Positions 1-6,261 of a stretch of DNA of 12,220 nt are shown here, one piece after another. This DNA is from Synergistaceae bacterium (GTDB taxonomy: Bacteria > Synergistota > Synergistia > Synergistales > Synergistaceae): contig JAAYHA010000155.1 of assembly GCA_012727545.1 (NCBI GenBank), forward strand, positions 1 through 12,220, read 5' to 3'. Each line of letters opens with the position of its first letter. Positions within the stretch are counted from its first letter, which is position 1. The notes below the pieces were generated by a model. It saw only the letters and a program-made list of their open reading frames with translations. It did not search any database and was not told the DNA's origin. A program made the position numbers and the translations under genes.

Positions 1-272
1 TCGCCGGGAGCCAGTTCTGTCTCTTCGATAAAGATATCGCCGATCTCTTTTCTGTTCTCACCTACAAAGCTGCAGGCAGCTGAAAATTTTACAGGAGCTT
101 CGCCTTTGTTCACAATAGTGATGTTCACTCCCTCAGAAGTGACCTTGAGTCCGCGGTATTCTACCGGAGCGCCGTTGGGTATCTGTCCCTTTGAGCTGAA
201 TACGGCAAAGGCCGGCATGGCAAAAATCAGTATCAGGATCATTGACATAGCTATTCTTTTCAATCCTGGCAA
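1..272 (-). CDS. Exported protein of unknown function, 3' part missing
   Basis: This is the first 90 codons of a minus-strand gene that runs off the left edge. I place the start at TTG 272-270 because an AGGA lies 7 nt upstream; a second TTG three codons on (263-261) is the alternative. The product begins MPGLKRIAMSMILILIFAM, a basic start followed by a hydrophobic stretch and a likely signal-peptidase site after PAFA (about residue 20). The visible mature part is rich in beta-type alternation (EYRGLKV, VNITIVNKGEAPVKFSA, ELAPG). The 'NKG..PV.F..' then 'LAPG' pattern resembles small Ig-like domains of the FxLYD/CARDB kind found in envelope proteins, but that is a resemblance only. I do not recognise the family. 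An extended -10-like sequence lies about 30 nt upstream but has no good -35. The gene follows the tRNA-Ser terminator, so it should have its own promoter. Confidence 0.7.
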   Translation of the reverse strand, partial: MPGLKRIAMSMILILIFAMPAFAVFSSKGQIPNGAPVEYRGLKVTSEGVNITIVNKGEAPVKFSAACSFVGENRKEIGDIFIEETELAPG

Positions 273-390
273 CCCCGCTTCCTTTTCTGAATGTTTAAAT
301 TTTATCACATATGCCACCATTATCAGTTCCTTTACGAGTAGCCATATCAGCAAAAAAACCTATATCACTTAATAGGAGTATCGTATCATT

Positions 391-424
391 AAAAAAGATG
401 AGCGGCCCCCTCAAAGGAAGCCGC
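391..424 (-). terminator. Rho-independent terminator of tRNA-Ser
   Basis: Read on the minus strand, a 9-bp stem (416-424 with 402-410, two G-U pairs) closes a 5-nt loop. It is followed after five bases by six U (complement of A391-396). It starts 13 nt after the tRNA 3' CCA, so it ends the tRNA transcript before the exported-protein gene. Confidence 0.85.
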
Positions 425-436
425 CCGAATAAAGCC

Positions 437-524
437 TGGCGGAGAGCAGAGGATTCGAACCCCTGGGGCTGTGACACCCAACTGATTTCAAGTCAGTCAC
501 CATAGACCACTCGGACAGCTCTCC
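437..524 (-). tRNA. tRNA-Ser (anticodon UGA), CCA encoded
   Basis: An 88-nt class II tRNA. The acceptor stem pairs GGAGAGC (524-518) with GCTCTCC (447-441). The anticodon stem ACTGA/TCAGT holds the loop CTTGAAA, giving anticodon TGA, which reads UCA and other UCN serine codons. The T-arm contains GGTTCGAATCC, and the long variable arm expected of tRNA-Ser lies between the anticodon and T arms. Discriminator G (440) and CCA (439-437) are encoded in the DNA. The gene stands alone between its own promoter and terminator and is divergent from the copper genes. Confidence 0.95.
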
Positions 525-537
525 GGACAACGTTAAT

Positions 538-565
538 ATTATAGCGACCTTTTCATTTCAGGCAA
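538..565 (-). promoter_or_regulatory. Sigma-70-type promoter of tRNA-Ser
   Basis: On the minus strand TTGCCT (565-560), a 16-nt spacer, and a perfect TATAAT (543-538). The -10 lies 13 nt before the mature tRNA 5' end, leaving a leader of about 6 nt. The element fills the short gap to copA, so the two divergent promoters must overlap. Confidence 0.8.
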
Positions 566-597
566 GTCTTTATGTGATTTTTTTTTGGAGGTTGGCC

Positions 598-2760
598 ATG
601 TCAGAACAAAAAATGTCTTTTCGGGTAACAGGTATGACCTGTACGACCTGTTCAAAAATAGTTGAAAGGGCGCTCTCGAAAGTGGAGGGTGTATCTTATG
701 CTTCCGTCAATCTTGCCACAGAAAGCGTCTTTGTCGCAGCCGACGGTTCTGTTACATTTGAGATACTTGAGAATGCTGTTGAAAAGAGCGGGTATAAGAT
801 ACTTAAAGAGACTCCGGCAGACATAGACGACATAAAATACCGCGAGGCCAGAAAAGACCTCTGCTTCATACTCCTGATCGGCATCCCAATGTCGGTACTC
901 ATGTTCATGCACATGGCAATGGGCATCCACTATCACTGGTATGGAATGATGGAGATAGTCGCGGGAGGCATCGCCATATTCTGGGGCGGGCGCAAAACGC
1001 TCCGCGGAGCATGGATAGCAGTTGCACACGCTCACACCAACATGGACACGCTAATTGCTATCAGCGCTGTGGCATCATGGGTGACGGCCCTTATGTACTA
1101 CTTTGGCCTTGACATTCCCTCCTTCGGTACAATAGGAGTAATGATACTGATGCTGCACCTTACGGGCAGATATATTGAATCACACCTCAGGGACAGGGCC
1201 GCAAAACAGGTAAAGGCGCTTATGACACTTCAGCCGAGGGAAGCCCGTGTCGTCTCTGACGGCATGACTCTCATGGTCCCGATAGAAGCCGTAAAACCTG
1301 ACACTGTCATCCAGGTCAACCCGGGTGAGAGGATACCGCTTGACGGCGTAGTCGAGGAAGGGCTCTCCGGAGTCGATGAATCCCTTTTGACAGGCGAATC
1401 CCAGCCTGCAGTAAAGGATGTAGGGTCAGACGTTACAGGAGGAGCAATGAATCTTTCAGGTGTGCTTCTGATCCGGACAACAAAAGTTGGCGAGGACACG
1501 TTCCTCTCAAAAATGCTCGACCTGGTTAGAGAAGCCCAGGGGAGCAAGGTGCCCCTTCAGGATCTTGCAGACAGGATAACCATAAAATTCGTCCCGGCCG
1601 TTATTTCGCTGGCTGTGATCAGCGCTTTGACATGGTTTTTCTTTTTCGACATCCTTTCTGTCTATGTTACGCCGCTGGCAGCATATCTCCCATGGCCGAC
1701 GGCATTCAGTTCGCCTGTATCCGCAGCCGCATATTCCTTCGTGGCAACTCTGGTGATAGCATGTCCCTGCGCACTTGGACTCGCGACCCCGCTTGCCCTT
1801 GTGGTCAGCACCGGCGAAGCTTCAAAAAACGGCCTTCTGATCAGGAATGCGGAGGCGATCCAGACTTTGCACGAAGTTGACCACGCCATCCTCGACAAGA
1901 CAGGCACACTGACCTTAGGTGAACCGGAAGTGCTTGAGTGGGAACTTGAAGATGAGGCCATCCCCTTTGCCTTCGCCCTTGAATCCAATTCCGGACACCC
2001 TGTAGCCAAAGCTGTAGTCAGGACACTGGGTACACGTGAGTACGAAAAACCTGAAAGCATTGAAGAGATACCGGGAGAGGGCGTTGCAGGAAGATGGGAG
2101 GATGCCGAATGGTTCGTTGGCAGGCCTCTCAACAGATCAAAATGGACTGCCAGGTCAGCTCTTGCACGCTCTATTGTTGAAGTTAGGAAAAACGGGATCC
2201 CGGTCGGCTTTTTTGCAATATCCGATCCGATAAGGGAAGACTCAAAAGAAGCTGTATCAGCCCTCTCGAAACTTGGCATAACGACAATGATGGCAACGGG
2301 GGACGGTATGGAGGCAGCATTGGAAATAGCCGAACAGGCCGGGATAGAAGAAGTAAGATGGGAAGTACGCCCCGAAGACAAACTCTCGATAGTTAGAGAG
2401 ACCCAGGGCAAGGGCAGGAAGGTCCTTATGGCAGGAGACGGGATAAACGATGCCGCGGCCCTGAAGGGTGCACATGTAGGCGTAGCAATGGGCGGAGGCA
2501 TGGATCTTGCGGTAGACAGCGCGGACATTGTGATCCTTAAAGGCGGGATCTCAAAAATCGTATCTGCTGTTAAAATATCTGATAAGACATGGCAGGTCAT
2601 CCGCCAGAATCTTTTTGGCGCATTCTTCTACAACATCATCGCCATCCCGCTTGCAATGATGGGGCTTCTTCATCCCCTCGTCGCAGAGCTGGCGATGGCT
2701 GCAAGCTCTATTACCGTTATTTTAAACTCGCTTCGCATCTCAGGTTCAGCAGACAAATAA
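598..2760 (+). CDS. copA: Copper-exporting P1B-type ATPase (CopA)
   Basis: Membrane pump that uses ATP to move Cu(I) out of the cytoplasm. It has 720 residues, normal for a CopA with one metal-binding domain. Order of parts: N-terminal HMA domain with GMTCTTC (C15, C18); first membrane hairpin about 88-125; HTNMDTL (146-152); actuator TGES (265-268); Cu-binding CPC in the sixth helix (389-391); phosphorylation site DKTGT (D433); nucleotide-binding SGHP (H467, P468); GDGIND (613-618); and the last helix with MAASS (M700, S703-S704). CPC plus M..SS is the Cu(I) subgroup signature. ATG 598 is chosen because GGAGG (587-591) lies 6 nt upstream; a GTG at 574 precedes that SD and is rejected. The segment usually TGDN reads TGDG here. 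Residues 98-118 hold ten Met/His. The HMA chaperone gene follows after 16 nt, so the two are co-transcribed. No clear CsoR or CueR operator was seen. Confidence 0.97.
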   Translation: MSEQKMSFRVTGMTCTTCSKIVERALSKVEGVSYASVNLATESVFVAADGSVTFEILENAVEKSGYKILKETPADIDDIKYREARKDLCFILLIGIPMSVLMFMHMAMGIHYHWYGMMEIVAGGIAIFWGGRKTLRGAWIAVAHAHTNMDTLIAISAVASWVTALMYYFGLDIPSFGTIGVMILMLHLTGRYIESHLRDRAAKQVKALMTLQPREARVVSDGMTLMVPIEAVKPDTVIQVNPGERIPLDGVVEEGLSGVDESLLTGESQPAVKDVGSDVTGGAMNLSGVLLIRTTKVGEDTFLSKMLDLVREAQGSKVPLQDLADRITIKFVPAVISLAVISALTWFFFFDILSVYVTPLAAYLPWPTAFSSPVSAAAYSFVATLVIACPCALGLATPLALVVSTGEASKNGLLIRNAEAIQTLHEVDHAILDKTGTLTLGEPEVLEWELEDEAIPFAFALESNSGHPVAKAVVRTLGTREYEKPESIEEIPGEGVAGRWEDAEWFVGRPLNRSKWTARSALARSIVEVRKNGIPVGFFAISDPIREDSKEAVSALSKLGITTMMATGDGMEAALEIAEQAGIEEVRWEVRPEDKLSIVRETQGKGRKVLMAGDGINDAAALKGAHVGVAMGGGMDLAVDSADIVILKGGISKIVSAVKISDKTWQVIRQNLFGAFFYNIIAIPLAMMGLLHPLVAELAMAASSITVILNSLRISGSADK

Positions 2761-2776
2761 CAAGGAGGACATGAAA

Positions 2777-2980
2777 ATGAAAAAATTTACGCTTATAGTT
2801 CCCGAAATGACGTGCGGACATTGCGAAAAACGCATACGAGAAGCTGTTTCATCTCTTGGCGGGAACGTGATATCTCTTGATCTCGAAACAAAAATTGTTG
2901 TAGCTGAAGCAGATGTCTCATCCGAAGAACTACTTAAAAAAATAGATGAAGCAGGTTACGACGCCGAAATAAAGAGTTAA
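2777..2980 (+). CDS. copZ: Copper chaperone, HMA domain (CopZ-like)
   Basis: A 67-residue cytoplasmic protein made of one heavy-metal-associated domain, the usual size for CopZ. The motif PEMTCGHC carries C13 and C16, which bind one Cu(I) and hand it to the matching CxxC or the entry site of CopA. The C-terminal half ends with EAGYDAEI, the typical last strand of the fold. Start: AAGGAGG (2762-2768) lies 8 nt before ATG 2777 but only 2 nt before ATG 2771, so 2777 is preferred; the upstream ATG would add MK. It lies 16 nt after copA and 37 nt before the next gene, in one apparent operon. A MerP-like mercury role is possible from the domain alone, but the CopA neighbour argues for copper. Confidence 0.9.
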   Translation: MKKFTLIVPEMTCGHCEKRIREAVSSLGGNVISLDLETKIVVAEADVSSEELLKKIDEAGYDAEIKS

Positions 2981-3017
2981 GTATGATAGAATTGATTTCA
3001 GATAAGGGGGAATAGAA

Positions 3018-3368
3018 ATGAAAAAGACCTTGATCTATGCGATTACAGCGCTGTTGATACTGGTCTCAGCAGGTTCATCCTTCGCACACCCCCCAAAAAA
3101 CGTAAATGCAGTTTGGGACAAAGCGTCTGAGACCCTGACAGTAACATCTGAGCACAGTGTTAATGATCCTGTTAAACATTACATCCTCACACTTACGGTA
3201 TTTGAGGGCAATAAGCAGCTGCTTCTGAAACAGTACGACAAGCAGGGACAACCAAACGGCTTCAGTGACAGCGTAATTTTACAGGGGCTGAAACCGGGCT
3301 CGGTAGTTAGAGTACAGCTTGTGTGCAACATTATGGGCTCAACAGAATCTGAAATTACGATCCCATAG
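3018..3368 (+). CDS. Small exported protein, superoxide-reductase-like / copper-site-like pattern
   Basis: A 116-residue protein with a clear signal peptide (MKKTLIYAITALLILVSAG, cleavage likely after SSFA at 23), leaving a mature protein of about 93 residues that starts with His24 (HPPKNV). The rest is predicted beta-rich. Possible metal ligands are H24, H46, H54, C103 and M106 (LVCNIMG). The sequence HSV..PVKHYI followed by CNIMG recalls the HP..HYI and CN.HG motifs of class II superoxide reductase (neelaredoxin), with Met in place of the last His. I also recall unnamed exported HPP...HYI...CN..G proteins in methanogens and anaerobes, but could not check this. As the last gene of the copper operon, downstream of the pump and chaperone, it may bind copper in the periplasm; that is inference. 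SD GGGGG lies 8 nt before the ATG. A terminator follows. Confidence 0.8.
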   Translation: MKKTLIYAITALLILVSAGSSFAHPPKNVNAVWDKASETLTVTSEHSVNDPVKHYILTLTVFEGNKQLLLKQYDKQGQPNGFSDSVILQGLKPGSVVRVQLVCNIMGSTESEITIP

Positions 3369-3392
3369 CAATTACATATTACAGATAACAGC

Positions 3393-3440
3393 AAAAAAGA
3401 GGGAAGCCTTCCTGAGATCAGGTGCTTCCCTCTCTTATAT
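3393..3440. terminator. Bidirectional terminator between copper operon and rodZ
   Basis: A long hairpin: AGAGGGAAGC (3398-3407) pairs with GCTTCCCTCT (3424-3433), and the loop itself holds CCTGA/TCAGG. On the minus strand six U follow directly (A3393-3398), making a strong terminator for the rodZ operon. On the plus strand the tail is the weaker CTTATATTT, which probably ends the copper operon. Confidence 0.85.
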
Positions 3441-3463
3441 TTATAAGAGACCGGTTCAAAGGA

Positions 3464-4402
3464 TCAACTGTCTGAAATTTTTCCGTCGGGCCAGAAGAAT
3501 TTAGTCGCCGGATTACTGCCGGGCGCTACAGGAAATATCTTTTTTCCCTCCCACAGTATCGATGTACTGCCGGGTTTTCCTATCCTGACCCTTATAGGCG
3601 GGCCCGAACTGACTTCATACTCCTTAAATTCACCGGGCTTCATAGTTCCCTCGTAGAGTATTTTATCTCCCCTGCTTATCTTCATCCATACATAGGCATT
3701 TTCAGCCGTGACCTTTATTGATCTGGGAGCGGCAGCCTTCTTTTCTGCCTCGGACTGAGGCTCCGGTACTGTTGCGGCTGCAGTCACCGGCTGGGGCTGT
3801 TTGCCGTCCATCCAGGAAAGGTCTGTCTGCCCGTCTTTGCTGGCGACATCCCCCGATACAGGCAGGACTGCTTCGTCCGCCGACAGGGGCACCTCCTGTT
3901 CTTCCGGCTTCTGCTCCCTGGCTGTGCCGGTCGTTCCACCGTCTATGGGACTTGTCGCGGAAGTTTTTATGTCACCCCTGTACTGCCAGGTTATCCATCC
4001 TGCAGCCCCAAGAGAGAGCGCGATCAAAAGATAGAGCCACACAAAAGACCTTGGTTTGAATACCTTGCGGGAATCACTGTAATTTGTTTCGTCTCCTGCA
4101 GGGGCCGTGGGAGCTGCCGCTTTTTGTTTTTTGGTGATTACGTCGTAGCTTTTCCATATGTCCGGAGCGCTCAGGTGGTCACAGTACTGACGGACGAAGC
4201 TCCTGACGTAAGGGCCCTTTGGCAGATGATCAAGATCTCCCTCTTCTATCGCAGCAAGGTAGTGTTTCTGTATTTTAGTAACATCGGAAACATCTGCTAT
4301 TGAAAGCCCCTGGGCTTCCCTTATGCTCTTCAGACGTGTTCCGAGTTCCTTTATCTGTATCTGGGTCTTTTGTTCTTCATTATAAGTTTCCTTTTTTTCC
4401 AA
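3464..4402 (-). CDS. rodZ: RodZ-like membrane protein, HTH plus DUF4115
   Basis: Cell-shape protein expected to tie the MreB cytoskeleton to the membrane. It has 312 residues. An HTH_25 domain at about 19-76 (ELGTRLKSIREAQGLSIADVS, IQKHYLAAIEEGD, GPYVRSFVRQY) faces the cytoplasm. A basic patch precedes one membrane helix at about 118-138. A low-complexity Pro/Ala/Glu linker spans about 145-226. The C-terminal DUF4115 beta domain spans about 227-304 (SIKVTAENAYVWMKI..., GKPGSTSILWEGK). The start is TTG 4402, with AAGGGGG 7 nt upstream; no ATG occurs before the HTH. It overlaps the end of rpe by 23 nt, which suggests translational coupling. It is last in the rsmB operon and is followed by a strong terminator. 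It could instead be a YmfM-type regulator, which is the same family. Confidence 0.88.
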   Translation of the reverse strand: MEKKETYNEEQKTQIQIKELGTRLKSIREAQGLSIADVSDVTKIQKHYLAAIEEGDLDHLPKGPYVRSFVRQYCDHLSAPDIWKSYDVITKKQKAAAPTAPAGDETNYSDSRKVFKPRSFVWLYLLIALSLGAAGWITWQYRGDIKTSATSPIDGGTTGTAREQKPEEQEVPLSADEAVLPVSGDVASKDGQTDLSWMDGKQPQPVTAAATVPEPQSEAEKKAAAPRSIKVTAENAYVWMKISRGDKILYEGTMKPGEFKEYEVSSGPPIRVRIGKPGSTSILWEGKKIFPVAPGSNPATKFFWPDGKISDS

Positions 4403-5108
4403 CCTGACGCCCCCTTTCTGCGTTGACGCGCATTTCCCTTATCACCGCCGCCGGGTCCGGCTTTCCGAATATTGCGCTTCCTGCGACGAGCACGTCACAA
4501 CCATGACTTACTGCAAGTTCAGTGTTGTCCGGGCCGATCCCGCCATCCATCTGGATAAGATAGCCGCATTCATTTGTCCTGCGCCATTCTGCCAGAGCCG
4601 AGACTTTCTTCAATGTTTCGGGAATGAATGACTGTCCTCCGTATCCAGGGTTGACTGACATTATCAAAACAAGGTCTACCATGTGAAGGATGGGATAAAG
4701 CACTTCAACAGGAGTGCCGGGATTAATTGAAACTCCGCATGGGACACCTTCGTGCCGTATGCTCTGAAGCACCCTGTGTATGTGCGGTGTAGCTTCAGCA
4801 TGAACAGTCAGCACCGAAGGCCTCTCCGCAAGGAACATCCCGGTAAAGGCTTCCGGCGGTTCGACCATTATATGTACATCAATAAATTTATCCGGGTATC
4901 TCTTTCTCAGAGCTTTTAAGAGAGAGGGTCCGTATGAGAGGTTCGGAACAAAATGACCGTCCATGATGTCGAGGTGGAGCCATTCGGCCTCCCTCTCAAT
5001 TTTCTCGATATCCCTCTCCATGTTGAGTACATCGGCGGAAAGCAGAGAGGGTGAAATGATGACGCTCCTGCCTTCCATCTCATTTATTATTTGAAACGGT
5101 CCTGCCAT
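4380..5108 (-). CDS. rpe: Ribulose-phosphate 3-epimerase
   Basis: Cytosolic TIM-barrel enzyme that interconverts D-ribulose 5-phosphate and D-xylulose 5-phosphate in the pentose phosphate pathway. It has 242 residues; a typical Rpe is 215-230. Family motifs run in order: SPSLLSAD (19-26), LHLDIMDGHFVPNLSYG (44-60, metal ligand H45 and catalytic acid D47), DVHIMV (H79), VNPGYGGQ (152-159, phosphate loop), QMDGGI (D188) and VAGSAIFG (208-215). ATG 5108 has a strong SD (GGGAGGTGA, 9 nt away). The ATG at 5078 would give the usual N-terminus (MEGRSVIISPS) but has no SD, so the longer form is kept, adding ten residues. It overlaps the PASTA gene by 22 nt and rodZ by 23 nt. Confidence 0.95.
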   Translation of the reverse strand: MAGPFQIINEMEGRSVIISPSLLSADVLNMERDIEKIEREAEWLHLDIMDGHFVPNLSYGPSLLKALRKRYPDKFIDVHIMVEPPEAFTGMFLAERPSVLTVHAEATPHIHRVLQSIRHEGVPCGVSINPGTPVEVLYPILHMVDLVLIMSVNPGYGGQSFIPETLKKVSALAEWRRTNECGYLIQMDGGIGPDNTELAVSHGCDVLVAGSAIFGKPDPAAVIREMRVNAERGRQVGKKGNL

Positions 5109-6241
5109 ACGAAGTCACCTCCCAGATAAATGGTAATCGTGGCCTGTCCTGTAAAAGGAACGTTCATCGAGATATACTCGCTGCTGTTTGCCATTACATC
5201 TTTTATTACCTTTGTTCCCGTGTCATCTGTAAGCTCTATCTTGAGAGAGAGAGGTTTTGTCAATGGAGGGACCTGGTACCTCAGTTTAGCTGTCTTCTGA
5301 TTCAGTGCAGGGGCTGGCTTTGCCGGCTCCGGTGCTTTTACCGGTTCTGCCTCGCTCTTGACTTCCTCTTTGGCGGGTTCCTGTGACGGAGACGTTGCCG
5401 GGTTTTCAGGCAGCTTCGTCGGGATATCTGAGGGTTCGGTGTTTTTGACCACAACAGTCCTGACGGCAGCGGCCCTCTGAGTGTCCTGGTCGTTGGCGGG
5501 CGGTGTTTCTGAGGAGGCCTCGCCAGGTTTTAAAGCCCTTGCTATCGTTAGGTTTATCAGTGTTCCGGCAGGAACGTTGGCACCGTTTCTGGGGTTGGTC
5601 CTCAGTACCGTACCTGCAGGGACCTCCGCTGAGGGTGTCTCTGTCCTGCTTCCCACTGTAAGACCTATCTGTTCGAGCACCTGGGCCACTACATCCGGTG
5701 CCTGCCCCTTGAGATCAGGAACGTTTACAAATGCACTGCCGCCGCTTCCGCCTGAACTGACAAGCAGGCTTACCATGCAGTTCGCCGCGACCTGCTGGGG
5801 TGCAGCGGGGTTCTGTGCAATTATCGATCCCGCGGGTTTAAGCTTGTCCGCGACCCTGATGATCTTATCCACCTTGAAACCTGCTTCGCTCAGCCTCTTT
5901 ACGCCTTCTTCAAACTTCAGGCCTCTCACATCCGGGACAGGAAGGATGGATCCGCCTTTGCTTACCCTTACGATGACCACTTTTCCCTTTGATACTCTCT
6001 CCCCAGCAGGGAGGTTCTGGGAAATAACTGTGTCAGCCCTTTCAGGAGAATCGACCTGATCGACCTTTGCAAGGAGGCTTTCCTTCTGAAGAGCTTCTAC
6101 TGCATCTACAAGCTGCAGGCCTACCATGTTTGGCACGGTGGCACTTTTGTCCTCAATAAAAACTGTCTTGATCCCAAAATATGCACTGGCTATGATCACT
6201 ATAAATGCTATTACCATGCCCCAGCGATGAACTTTACCCAT
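5087..6241 (-). CDS. Membrane-anchored PASTA-domain protein without kinase domain
   Basis: A 384-residue envelope protein. There is a short cytoplasmic start (MGKVHRWG) and one membrane helix at about 9-28, then three PASTA repeats at about 35-95, 100-163 and 171-235, each with a VP(D/N)..G opening and a PAG or related turn near the end. A Pro/Glu/Lys-rich linker follows (about 238-315), and a final beta-rich domain (about 318-384: KLRYQVPPL, SLKIELTDD, ATITIYLGGDF). PASTA domains bind peptidoglycan fragments and usually form the outer half of Ser/Thr kinases such as PrkC; here no kinase is present. ATG 6241 is chosen because AAGGAGAT lies about 9 nt upstream. An upstream ATG at 6322 would overlap rsmB by 61 nt and lacks support. 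The gap to rsmB is 20 nt; it overlaps rpe by 22 nt. A role in sensing or binding the wall is inferred. Confidence 0.88.
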   Translation of the reverse strand: MGKVHRWGMVIAFIVIIASAYFGIKTVFIEDKSATVPNMVGLQLVDAVEALQKESLLAKVDQVDSPERADTVISQNLPAGERVSKGKVVIVRVSKGGSILPVPDVRGLKFEEGVKRLSEAGFKVDKIIRVADKLKPAGSIIAQNPAAPQQVAANCMVSLLVSSGGSGGSAFVNVPDLKGQAPDVVAQVLEQIGLTVGSRTETPSAEVPAGTVLRTNPRNGANVPAGTLINLTIARALKPGEASSETPPANDQDTQRAAAVRTVVVKNTEPSDIPTKLPENPATSPSQEPAKEEVKSEAEPVKAPEPAKPAPALNQKTAKLRYQVPPLTKPLSLKIELTDDTGTKVIKDVMANSSEYISMNVPFTGQATITIYLGGDFVWQDRFK

Positions 6242-6261
6242 TAATACGATCTCCTTCCCTT

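Noticed and set aside
1662..2600. 312-codon open frame antisense to copA
   Set aside because: It lies wholly inside the strongly supported copA, is rich in Ser/Pro/Thr as expected from a complementary-frame shadow, and has no recognisable domain or SD.
437..3368. Copper cluster as an island integrated at tRNA-Ser
   Set aside because: No integrase, no direct repeat of the tRNA end was seen, and the cluster lies on the 5' side of the tRNA rather than at its 3' end.
5330..5510. Pro/Glu/Lys-rich low-complexity segment as a DNA repeat
   Set aside because: It is a coding linker in the PASTA protein with no exact nucleotide repeat unit.
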